Positions 1 to 6,818 of a stretch of 40,771 nucleotides of DNA are shown here, piece after piece. Position 1 is the stretch's first letter, and each line of letters begins with the position of its first letter. The stretch is from Candidatus Aminicenantota bacterium (GTDB lineage Bacteria > Acidobacteriota > Aminicenantia > Aminicenantales > UBA4085): contig PLMN01000027.1 in the NCBI GenBank assembly GCA_003141555.1, positions 1 through 40,771 of the forward strand. The letters are read 5' to 3'. The notes under the pieces were generated by a model. The model did no database searches and was not told where the DNA came from. It worked only from the letters and a program-made list of their open reading frames with translations. A program made the position numbers and the translations under genes.

Positions 1-35
1 CATAACATGTAACTAGCCAGCTGGGAGCTGTTTTA

Positions 36-1010
36 ATGACTGGCATTTCTTCCCCGGTAAAGAAATTCCCTCCAAGATGGGAAGAATTTCTGAAAGCGTT
101 TACCAATTACTTATCGAAGCCATCTTCTTCGTTGCCTGGTGTTCGATGCATAACGGAAAAGTCTCTATCACACGTTTTTGAGGAAATCCGTATTAATCTC
201 CACTTGCCTACCACCTATCCAAGTGGCATAAAGATTCTGAATCATTTGCTTTCCATGGGATTGGCTTTCGAAATTCCTTTGGATGACGAAACGAATCCCA
301 CACCATCGCATAGATTTTTTCTCCTCGGGCTGGAGGGATTAAAGGAATCGATCATCGATCCCTTAGAGCTATTACAGGCCTATCAGCCTTCAGGTGTGAT
401 CTGCTATTTCAGCGCGTTGGCGCATCTTAGCTTGACGACCCAAACTGCAACTCATCATCATGTCGCGACTTTGACAAAGAAAGGGAATCAACCCCAGTAC
501 CGCTCGATTGAAAGCCATAAGGTATCTTCGCCCTCAACGGAAAAACCAGAAAGATCTCGACTCGGATCGAAAGCCTTCGAGTACCAAGGCATTTCCTATT
601 TTTTAACCAAGAGATTTACACATTCCATTCCAGGGATCCAAACCCGAATCCTATCCCCTCGGACAAAGATACGCATAACGACGCTTGAGCAAACACTCCT
701 GGATACTCTCCAATTTCCTTTTCATTGCGGCGGCCCGGAGACCGTTTTCGAAGTTTGGGAGAAGCAATACTTCAGGCTCGATGAGGATGTCCTTCTGAGC
801 TATATAAAAAAAATCCGCATTCCTCCGCTCCTGAGACGCGCGGGAACCATGCTAGACCTTTTCGGCCGTAAGCCCCAAAAAGCGCTCTCTCAATATTTCG
901 ACAAGTCAAAGAAAGATCTCATCGCAAGCTCCGAATTCAACCAGATTTCATTGTTGAGGGGAGTCGAATACTCCCGACAAAATTCCGATTGGAATGTTTT
1001 AATCCCCTGA
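36..1010 (+). CDS. abiEi: AbiEi-type antitoxin / transcriptional regulator
   Basis: Predicted antitoxin of a type IV (AbiE) toxin-antitoxin pair; in this family the protein neutralises the partner nucleotidyltransferase and represses its own operon. The 324-residue protein has an N-terminal helical part (about 15-95) that would hold the winged-helix DNA-binding domain. A central region begins with a 'PSGVICYFSAL' segment (about residue 117), the family's 'PxGYVSxxSAL'-like signature. Later it has 'ITTLEQTLLDTL' followed by an 'HCGGPE' turn, matching the ErTLlD...GG block. The stop is followed one base later by the toxin ATG. Only 35 bases of upstream DNA are visible; they hold a GGGAG ribosome site and a CAGCT-GGG-AGCTG inverted repeat (18-30), possibly part of an operator. 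The DNA is clearly more AT-rich than everything after 1.9 kb, suggesting transfer. Confidence 0.8.
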   Translation: MTGISSPVKKFPPRWEEFLKAFTNYLSKPSSSLPGVRCITEKSLSHVFEEIRINLHLPTTYPSGIKILNHLLSMGLAFEIPLDDETNPTPSHRFFLLGLEGLKESIIDPLELLQAYQPSGVICYFSALAHLSLTTQTATHHHVATLTKKGNQPQYRSIESHKVSSPSTEKPERSRLGSKAFEYQGISYFLTKRFTHSIPGIQTRILSPRTKIRITTLEQTLLDTLQFPFHCGGPETVFEVWEKQYFRLDEDVLLSYIKKIRIPPLLRRAGTMLDLFGRKPQKALSQYFDKSKKDLIASSEFNQISLLRGVEYSRQNSDWNVLIP

Positions 1011-1011
1011 T

Positions 1012-1899
1012 ATGAACCAAAACGACTTCGAGAAATGGAAATTTGAAGTCTTATTAGAACTGCTCCAAGCTTTAGCTGAGAACAAGTTCTTAAAAAAGAA
1101 CTTAATTCTTAAGGGAGCCATCATACTGAATCAATATCTACCGAATTCGCGAAAATCCCTGGACATTGATACAAATCTCTCTCGCAAATTTGTCAATGTC
1201 AATCCCAGCCGTGAACGACAAAAAAGCATTTTACGCGAACATCTTGAACTCGCCATTTCCCGCCACTTCGAAGGCCAGGATCCGGTAAGATATGAGCTTT
1301 TGAATCTTAAAATCGAATCTCATCCAAAAGGCCTCCATCCCCGCGGCTGGGAAGGATTTCAGATCACTATATCTATCAAGGACAACAATCATGCGAGCGT
1401 CCGAGGCTTGCCGAATTTGACAATAGACGTAGCAGCGCCTGAGCCCTTATCGGAAGATTCTTTAACGGAGATCTCTATTGGTCGATCAAAAATTCAAGTG
1501 TATTCCCTGGAACGCATAGCAGGAGAAAAAGCGCGTGCTTATCTAAGTTCGCTCCCAACATACAGAGAAAAAGTCCGCGCTTCCGATAGGACGCCTCGAG
1601 TCAGAGATCTTTATGATCTGGCGAATATTCTTCATCACAAGAGAATATCGGATAGAGCCTTCTGGAATGCCGCTGGACGAGAATTTAGGCTTGCATGCGA
1701 GTCACGTTATGTGGATTGTCCTGGAATCGACTGCTTTTTTGAGGATTGGTCAAAAATAGAAGGGCTCTATTCAAAAACCCCGATCATTCCAGCGGACATC
1801 TTGTTCAACGAAGTCGAGAAATCCATATTAGCGATATCAAGATATTGGAAGAAGAAAGGCATTATTCCTTTCTCTTTTCCTTTGCAGAGTGCGTCTTGA
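1012..1899 (+). CDS. abiEii: AbiEii/AbiGii-family nucleotidyltransferase toxin
   Basis: Predicted toxin of the AbiE pair, a DNA-polymerase-beta-like nucleotidyltransferase; family members act on nucleic acids such as tRNA acceptor ends. The 295-residue protein shows the family blocks in order: 'LKGAIILNQYL' (33-43) followed by R47-K-S49-LDID with D51 and D53 as metal ligands; a third acidic position in 'LTIDVA' (D139); then 'LERIAGEKARAYL' (K173, R175) and 'RVRDLYDLANIL' (D199, D202). It begins one base after the antitoxin stop, so the two are almost certainly translationally coupled. Base composition is AT-rich like its partner. The classical GG before the first motif is replaced by KGA, a tolerated variant. 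Either phage defence or plasmid-like maintenance is possible; the sequence does not decide. Confidence 0.85.
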   Translation: MNQNDFEKWKFEVLLELLQALAENKFLKKNLILKGAIILNQYLPNSRKSLDIDTNLSRKFVNVNPSRERQKSILREHLELAISRHFEGQDPVRYELLNLKIESHPKGLHPRGWEGFQITISIKDNNHASVRGLPNLTIDVAAPEPLSEDSLTEISIGRSKIQVYSLERIAGEKARAYLSSLPTYREKVRASDRTPRVRDLYDLANILHHKRISDRAFWNAAGREFRLACESRYVDCPGIDCFFEDWSKIEGLYSKTPIIPADILFNEVEKSILAISRYWKKKGIIPFSFPLQSAS

Positions 1900-1908
1900 T
1901 TCGCATTC

Positions 1909-1938
1909 TTGACATCGCGCCGCGGCCGGCCATATAGT
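1909..1938 (+). promoter_or_regulatory. sigma-70-like promoter for the GGT gene
   Basis: A perfect TTGACA (1909-1914) is followed by an 18-base GC-rich spacer and TATAGT (1933-1938). Transcription would start near 1945, 25 bases before the ATG at 1970. It lies right at the boundary where the AT-rich AbiE DNA ends. Confidence 0.6.
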
Positions 1939-1969
1939 CGTTTCACGATCGGAAAGAGTAGAAGAAGAC

Positions 1970-3898
1970 ATGAACCATCCGCGAAATCCAATAATAATAA
2001 TCCTCGCCGTCGTACCGGCAATCGGCCTTTTGGCGGGAGCAGCGCTCGCCCAGCAAGGCAGGCCGGCGCAATTCGGCTCGCAAAATCCGCGCTGGCCGCG
2101 AACCGAGAAGCCGCCGCTGCACGGCAAGCATTGGGTCGCACTCACGGGCAAGCCCCTGGGAGCGACCGCCGGAGCGATGATCTTCGAGCGCGGCGGAAAT
2201 GCCGTCGATTCCGCTTGTGCCATGCTCGCCGTCGTCTGCACGATGGTCGATACGCTGAGCTGGGGCGGAGAGACCCAAGCCCTGATCTATAACCCGAACA
2301 GCAAAAAGGTGATCGCCATCAACGGCCTGGGAGTGGCGCCCACCGGAGCGACAGCGGAATTTTTCAAGAAAAAGGGCATGGCGTTCCCTCCCAGCGAGGG
2401 TCCCCTTGCGGCAGTCACGCCGGGAACTCCGGGCGGCCTCATGACGATGTTGGCCGAGTTCGGGACCATGAGCCTGAAACAGGTCCTCGAGCCGGCTCTC
2501 GAGATGGCCCGAAACGGATATCCCGTGGAAGCGCAAGCCGCCAATGCCTGGGAGAATTCGAAGAAGACCCTCGCTCAATGGCCCTACTCGAAAAAAGCGT
2601 TCCTTGCGCATTTCGATGCCGCGGATGAAAAGAAGCGCTGGGCTCCGGAGCCGGGCGAGATCTGGACGCAGCCGGATCTTGCCGATACGCTCCAAAAGCT
2701 GATCGACGCCGAGCAGGCGGCATTGAAGGCGGGGAAAGGCCGCAAGGAGGCCATTTACGCCGCCTACGAGCGTTTCTATAAAGGCGATATCGCCATCGAG
2801 TATTGCCGCGGCTCGCAAGAACAAGGGGGCCTGCACACCCCGGCAGACCTGGCGAACTGGAAATGTTATGTCGAGGAACCTGTAAAGACGACCTACAAGG
2901 GGATCGACGTCTATAAGCTGAACTGTTGGCAGCAAGGACCGGTTCTCCTGCAAGCGCTGAACATTCTTGAAGGAATCGACCTCAAATCCATGGGCTACAA
3001 CAGTCCAAAATACCTCCACACGTTGTACCAGGTGATGAATCTCGCATATGCCGATCGCGACTTTTATTATGGCGATCCGTATGTAGCTCCCGAGGAGCCG
3101 ATGAAGGGATTGCTATCCAAGGAATATGCGGCGGAACGACGCAAGCTGATCAACTGGGAGAAAAACGATCCCAACGTAAAACCGGGCGATCCTTACCCGT
3201 TCCAAGGGGGGGTGAATCCTTACAAAAACCTGCTCGAAAATTGGAGCAACGTCGGCGCCGTGGGCCGCGCCCCCCAGACCGAAGCGGAGCTGGCTGAGTG
3301 GTACAAACAGTTCACGGCCGGCACCACCTCCATTCAAAGCGCCGACGAAAAAGGCTGGGTCGTGTCGGTGACGCCGAGCGGCGGCTGGAATCCCGCCTGC
3401 ATCGCGGGCAATACCGGCATCGGCATGAGCCAGAGGATGCAGGCTTTTGTCCTTGACGAGGCGAAGAATCCTTTCAACGTCCTGCATCCCGGGCAGAGGC
3501 CGCGCTCGACCCTGACGCCGAGCCTGGCGCTCAAGGACGGCAAGCCGTTCCTCTCCTGGTCGATCCAAGGCGGAGACGAACAGGACCAGCACTGCCTGCA
3601 GCATTTTCTCAATATCGTAGAATGGGGAGCCACGGTGCAACAGGCGTGTGAAGCTCCGGACATTACCAGCGGCCAGATGCAGAGCACGTTCGGCACCCAT
3701 ATTGCCACGCCCGGCGACATGAGGGTGGATTCGCGGACGCCGCTTGACATTATCAAGGCGCTGGAAGGGATGGCCTACAAGGTGTTGCCTGCCCAACGCA
3801 ATTCCGGTCCCATGAATTCCATTTTCTTCGATTGGAAGCATGGAAGCTTCTGGGCGGGTTCAAGCAACAATGGTGAGGATTACGGCGTCGTCTGGTAA
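1970..3898 (+). CDS. gamma-glutamyltransferase-family Ntn hydrolase, exported
   Basis: Exported member of the gamma-glutamyltransferase superfamily, normally a self-cleaving Ntn hydrolase that removes or transfers gamma-glutamyl groups in the periplasm. The first 28 residues form a signal peptide with a hydrophobic core (9-27) ending AALAQQ. The body has 'GNAVDSACAM' (76-85), 'PGTPGG' (151-156) and the nucleophile region G451-T452-T453-S454, where autoprocessing would make T452 the new N-terminus; 'SGGWN' and 'PRSTLTPSLAL' follow as usual. Length 642 is slightly above the family norm. One thing is odd: where true GGTs have an Arg (R-x-x-A-P) that binds the substrate carboxylate, this protein reads N-G-L-G-V-A-P (118-124), so it may act on another amide. 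It has its own promoter at the edge of the AbiE island. Confidence 0.85.
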   Translation: MNHPRNPIIIILAVVPAIGLLAGAALAQQGRPAQFGSQNPRWPRTEKPPLHGKHWVALTGKPLGATAGAMIFERGGNAVDSACAMLAVVCTMVDTLSWGGETQALIYNPNSKKVIAINGLGVAPTGATAEFFKKKGMAFPPSEGPLAAVTPGTPGGLMTMLAEFGTMSLKQVLEPALEMARNGYPVEAQAANAWENSKKTLAQWPYSKKAFLAHFDAADEKKRWAPEPGEIWTQPDLADTLQKLIDAEQAALKAGKGRKEAIYAAYERFYKGDIAIEYCRGSQEQGGLHTPADLANWKCYVEEPVKTTYKGIDVYKLNCWQQGPVLLQALNILEGIDLKSMGYNSPKYLHTLYQVMNLAYADRDFYYGDPYVAPEEPMKGLLSKEYAAERRKLINWEKNDPNVKPGDPYPFQGGVNPYKNLLENWSNVGAVGRAPQTEAELAEWYKQFTAGTTSIQSADEKGWVVSVTPSGGWNPACIAGNTGIGMSQRMQAFVLDEAKNPFNVLHPGQRPRSTLTPSLALKDGKPFLSWSIQGGDEQDQHCLQHFLNIVEWGATVQQACEAPDITSGQMQSTFGTHIATPGDMRVDSRTPLDIIKALEGMAYKVLPAQRNSGPMNSIFFDWKHGSFWAGSSNNGEDYGVVW

Positions 3899-3935
3899 CG
3901 GCATGACTTCAAGTACTCAGAAAAAGGAGCCACGC

Positions 3936-4133
3936 ATGAAAGAAGTGACATACAGCTGTTCGGTCTGCGGGAAGGAAAAGAAGGTCGCGGCGGGAAAGCC
4001 GATCCCCTTATGCTGCAAGAAAGAGATGGAGCCGCTCGCCGCCTGCACGGGACCGGTATCGGCCGAGACCGCCCGCGCCGCCAACGAAGACGCGCCTTGC
4101 GCCGACGGGACGACTCCCCGCAGGAAGAAATAA
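3936..4133 (+). CDS. small Cys-rich (zinc-ribbon-like) protein
   Basis: A 65-residue protein starting at an ATG preceded by AAAAAGGAG with good spacing; a longer reading frame upstream runs into the GGT gene and has no ribosome site. Near the N-terminus it reads C-S-V-C-G-K, and about 18 residues later L-C-C-K-K, giving four clustered cysteines that could hold zinc or iron. The C-terminal half is Ala-rich and ends in basic residues; two more cysteines occur there. I do not recognise a specific family beyond a rubredoxin-like or zinc-ribbon-like knuckle. It sits 37 bases after the GGT gene and probably shares its transcript. Confidence 0.6.
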   Translation: MKEVTYSCSVCGKEKKVAAGKPIPLCCKKEMEPLAACTGPVSAETARAANEDAPCADGTTPRRKK

Positions 4134-4209
4134 AGGTTCGGTTCGATTTATTTTAGCGCGGCAGCGCGCGGCACGCCGACCGCTCCCGCCCCCGGTAATC
4201 CGGCAACCC

Positions 4210-4776
4210 TCAGACCTGCCGGTGCCGGAAACAGCTCACGATGTGGTCGTTCACCATCCCGGCGGCCTGCATGAAGGCGTAGCAGATCGTCGGCCCGACG
4301 AACTTGAAGCCGCGGGCCTTGAGGTCGCGGCTCATGGCCTCGGACTCGGGGCTCTTCGCGGGAAGGTCCGTCATCTTCCGATGCCGGTTCCGGATCGTCT
4401 TCCCTCCGGTGAACTGCCAGATATAACGGTCGAACGTCCCGAATTCTTTTCGAACCTCTAAAAAGTGCGCGGCGTTGTTGATCGCGGCCTCGATCTTCAG
4501 CCGGTTGCGGATGATGCCCGCGTCGGCGAGCAAGCGCGCGACGTCCTCCGCCTTGAACGCGGCCACCTTGCGCGCGTCGAATTTGCGGAACGCCCGCCGG
4601 AAATTCTCGCGCTTGTTGAGCACGATGGACCAGCTCACGCCCGCCTGGAAGGCGTCGAGGATGAGGTGCTCGAACAGCTTTTGATCATCATGGACCGGCA
4701 CGCCCCACTCGGTGTCGTGGTAAGCGAGCATCAGGGGGCTGATGACACCCCAGGCGCAGCTCGTTTTGGCTTTCAT
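4210..4776 (-). CDS. tag: DNA-3-methyladenine glycosylase I
   Basis: Base-excision repair enzyme that removes 3-methyladenine from alkylated DNA. The 188-residue protein aligns with Tag over its full length. C7 and H20 near the N-terminus and H178 and C182 near the C-terminus are the four ligands of the zinc 'snap' (known in E. coli as Cys4, His17, His175, Cys179). 'YHDTEWGVP' (19-27), 'FEHLIL', 'AGVSW' and 'RNRLKI' (90-95) are the other conserved blocks. No Shine-Dalgarno precedes the ATG. Instead TATTGT lies nine bases upstream inside the repeat at 4777-5100, so the mRNA is probably leaderless. Its 3' end at 4210 faces the small Cys-rich gene convergently. Confidence 0.95.
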   Translation of the reverse strand: MKAKTSCAWGVISPLMLAYHDTEWGVPVHDDQKLFEHLILDAFQAGVSWSIVLNKRENFRRAFRKFDARKVAAFKAEDVARLLADAGIIRNRLKIEAAINNAAHFLEVRKEFGTFDRYIWQFTGGKTIRNRHRKMTDLPAKSPESEAMSRDLKARGFKFVGPTICYAFMQAAGMVNDHIVSCFRHRQV

Positions 4777-4785
4777 AATGGAGAC

Positions 4786-4814
4786 ACAATACCTATTTCC
4801 CTATTTCGTTTCAA
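4786..4814 (-). promoter_or_regulatory. promoter inside repeat, leaderless start of tag
   Basis: Read on the minus strand: TTGAAA (4814-4809), a 17-base spacer, TATTGT (4791-4786), then nine bases to the tag ATG. Initiation 6-8 bases after the -10 box would leave only 1-3 bases before the ATG. The same arrangement, with near-identical sequence around the -10, precedes the decarboxylase gene at 6521. Confidence 0.55.
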
Positions 4815-5015
4815 CGGAAGCACGAGCCGGAGCATTTTCCGGAGCGGAAATCAGTGACACGAACCGAATTCGGCATTGCCTTCGATGGAAATCGGTGATA
4901 GTAGAAATCGGTGACACGAACCGTATTCAAGAGAATACGGATCGCGTCACCGATTTCCGCGGGTTTGTGTCACCGATTTCCGCGGGTTCGCGTCACCGAT
5001 TTCCGGTAAAACGAG

Positions 5016-5086
5016 CGGAATTGGGGACACCAACCACTAGATGCGTGAACGATACTTGAATCCTGCGGTTGGTGTCCCCAATTCCG
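5016..5086. repeat. perfect 20-bp inverted repeat
   Basis: CGGAATTGGGGACACCAACC at 5016-5035 is exactly complementary to 5067-5086, with a 31-base spacer. It ends two bases before the decarboxylase stop codon, so on the minus strand it could also act as a transcript-end hairpin, though no U-tract follows. Confidence 0.85.
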
Positions 5087-5087
5087 T

Positions 5088-6521
5088 TCATGTCCCCAAT
5101 TTCCTGATCTCCTCCAACAGATCGGCTAAATCGCCCAGCGTCGTCCGGGGATTAATCAGAGTGCAGCGGAGCCAGGTCCGGCCGCGCAATTCGGCCTGGA
5201 CGACGTAGAAGCGGCCGTTCTCGAGCAGCCGGCGCCGGACGCGGCGCTGCAGACCGTCGAGATCAGGCTCGCCCGGCTTGAGATAGCGGAAACAGACGAT
5301 ATTGCTCTCGGGCTCGGTAGCGATCTCGAAATCGCCCGCCTCCCGCAGCAGGCGGGCGAAGTCGCGGGCAAGGTCATAAGCGGCGGTGACATACCCGGCG
5401 AAGAAATCCGTGCCGTAGGCGGCGAGCGAGACGAACAGCCGCAGGCCCATCATCGTCTTGGTGCACTCCACCGTGCGATGGGCGAAGTTGTACCACTCCT
5501 CGCGCGCGTCCTTCTCGAACAGGTACGACGCCTTCTGCGAGAACGCCTCGTAAGAGTGCCCGCCGTCGCGGAAGAGCACCGCCGTGATCAGGGCCGGCAT
5601 GAGCATGTTCTTGTGCGCGTCCCAGATCACGGAATCGGCCCGCTCCAATCCGCGCACAAGATACCTGTATTTCGGCGAAAGCAGGGCGGCGGCGCCGTGC
5701 GCCCCGTCCACGTGGAGCCACAAGCCGTGCGCCTCGGCGAACGCGGCCGCCGCCTCGAGGTCGTCGTAGCTTCCCGTCGCCGTCGAGCAGGCATTGGCCA
5801 CCAGGACGATCGGCCTGCGCCCCGCCCTGACCGCCGCCGCGTGGGCCGCCTCCAGTCCGTCCGGCCGCATGTGGAAGCTCGCGTCTACCGCCACCGGGAC
5901 GGCGGCATCCTCGCCGAGGCCGATCACGGCTGCGGCGCGCTTGACGCTGTAGTGGCACTGCTCCGAAACGAGGACCGCCAGGCCGGGCTCGGCCGCCACG
6001 CCCGCGGTCCAGACGTTGCGCTCGGCCATGACCTGGCGGGCGGCGAGCAGGGCGGTGAGGTTTCCGATCGACCCGCCGCTCGTGAAGACGCCGTCCGCGG
6101 CCGGCCCCCAGCCAGCAAGCCCCGTCATCCACCGGACGAGCTGCCGCTCCATGGCCACGTTGACCGGCCCCATCTCGTAGATCGCGGACCCGTTGTTGAG
6201 GAATTGGCCGGCCATCCCGGCGAGGGCCGCGAGCGGCAGGCTGGTCGTGCACTGATGGCCGACATAGCGCGGGTGGAGGAGGTCATTCGACCGGGCGAGG
6301 ATTTCGGGGAGTAAGTCGGAAAACGCGGCGCGCGGGCCGGCGCCGAAGCGGTCCGCCCAGGACGCAGCCATCGCCTCGGGCTCCTCGAAGGGCAGGACTT
6401 TCGCCCGGCCCGCGGGATTCGATGCCGCCAGGTGATCGGCCAGGAGATCGACGACGCGGTGCCCCTCGCGGCGGAATTCCCCGGGATCGAAGGCTTTTTT
6501 TAAAAGCTCGTCGTATGGCAT
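5088..6521 (-). CDS. PLP-dependent group II decarboxylase (aromatic-amino-acid / glutamate decarboxylase-like)
   Basis: Cytoplasmic pyridoxal-phosphate decarboxylase of the group II (pfam Pyridoxal_deC) family, removing the carboxyl group of an L-amino acid. The 477-residue length is typical. Visible motifs: 'TSGGSIGN' (147-154) for phosphate binding, H190 in 'SEQCHYS' that stacks on the cofactor, D272 and H275 in 'HVDGAHG', and the Schiff-base lysine K304 in 'DAHKNML'. 'LHPRYVGHQ' (82-90) is a substrate-side region. Substrate cannot be named: aromatic amino acid, diaminobutyrate and glutamate are all possible. Both ends touch repeats. The ATG is nine bases from a repeat-borne TATTGT and has no Shine-Dalgarno; the last residues (K-L-G-T) and the TGA are encoded by a GGAAATTGGGGACATGA repeat unit. 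Confidence 0.9.
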   Translation of the reverse strand: MPYDELLKKAFDPGEFRREGHRVVDLLADHLAASNPAGRAKVLPFEEPEAMAASWADRFGAGPRAAFSDLLPEILARSNDLLHPRYVGHQCTTSLPLAALAGMAGQFLNNGSAIYEMGPVNVAMERQLVRWMTGLAGWGPAADGVFTSGGSIGNLTALLAARQVMAERNVWTAGVAAEPGLAVLVSEQCHYSVKRAAAVIGLGEDAAVPVAVDASFHMRPDGLEAAHAAAVRAGRRPIVLVANACSTATGSYDDLEAAAAFAEAHGLWLHVDGAHGAAALLSPKYRYLVRGLERADSVIWDAHKNMLMPALITAVLFRDGGHSYEAFSQKASYLFEKDAREEWYNFAHRTVECTKTMMGLRLFVSLAAYGTDFFAGYVTAAYDLARDFARLLREAGDFEIATEPESNIVCFRYLKPGEPDLDGLQRRVRRRLLENGRFYVVQAELRGRTWLRCTLINPRTTLGDLADLLEEIRKLGT

Positions 6522-6726
6522 AAGGGAGACACAATACCCATTTCCCTAATAATTTTCAACGGCGGTAAGGGCGCGGAAATCGGTGATAGTAGAATTCGGT
6601 GACACGAACCCAATATGAGCAATTACCCGAGTTGAAATCGGTGACACGAACCGTATTCAAGAGAATACGGATCGCGTCACCGATTTCCGCGTGTCCCCAA
6701 TTCCGTTCGTGTCACCGATTTCCGGT
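6522..6726. repeat. composite intergenic repeat, copy 2
   Basis: It holds the same ordered parts as copy 1: GGAGACACAATACCC-ATTTCCCT next to a start codon, a TCAACGG segment, GGAAATCGGTGATAGTAGAA, then the identical hairpin (6634-6687). One GTGTCCCCAATTCCG unit and one GTCACCGATTTCCGG unit follow. The right edge coincides with the -35 box of the esterase promoter. Together with copy 1 it brackets the decarboxylase gene. Confidence 0.8.
6531..6559 (-). promoter_or_regulatory. promoter inside repeat, leaderless start of decarboxylase
   Basis: On the minus strand TTGAAA (6559-6554), a 17-base spacer, TATTGT (6536-6531) and nine bases to the ATG at 6521. Geometry and -10 flanks (GGTATTGTGTCTCC-type) are shared with the tag promoter, although the two genes are unrelated. 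Confidence 0.55.
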
Positions 6727-6755
6727 TTGACCCCGTCCCAGGCCTCTGATATAAA
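6727..6755 (+). promoter_or_regulatory. promoter of esterase operon
   Basis: TTGACC (6727-6732), a 17-base spacer and TATAAA (6750-6755); the start point would lie about 55 bases before the ATG at 6819. The -35 box directly follows the last repeat unit. Confidence 0.5.
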
Positions 6756-6818
6756 ACTGGTTTCCGCGCCGAAGCGCGTCCCACGGCCGCGGGCCCGGCG
6801 CCCCGGCAAAGGAGTCCC

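Larger units (their letters stand above)
4777..5100. repeat. composite intergenic repeat, copy 1
   Basis: This gap is filled with related short units. Six or so are variants of GGAAATCGGTGAC and its complement; three are variants of GGAATTGGGGACAC and its complement. It starts (tag side) with GGAGACACAATACC-TATTTCCC, which carries the tag promoter. It contains a hairpin at 4904-4957: 12-bp outer stem, 5-nt internal loop, 8-bp inner stem and AAGA tetraloop. Two further tandem GTCACCGATTTCCG units follow, then a perfect 20-bp inverted repeat (5016-5086). The last unit runs into the decarboxylase coding region. Homologous copies lie at 6522-6726 and 13197-13270. It resembles REP-type elements linked in other genomes to Y1 transposases, but no transposase is present here. 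Confidence 0.8.

Noticed and set aside
1746-2292. Overlapping frames around 1.75-2.3 kb on both strands
   Set aside because: Shadows of the AbiEii 3' end and GGT 5' end; no independent start signals.
3840-3935. Upstream extension of the small Cys-rich protein
   Set aside because: It overlaps the GGT 3' end and has no ribosome site, while the ATG at 3936 follows AAAAAGGAG.
4777-5100. CRISPR array
   Set aside because: Repeat units are in both orientations, of varying length and spacing, with no regular unique spacers and no cas genes.
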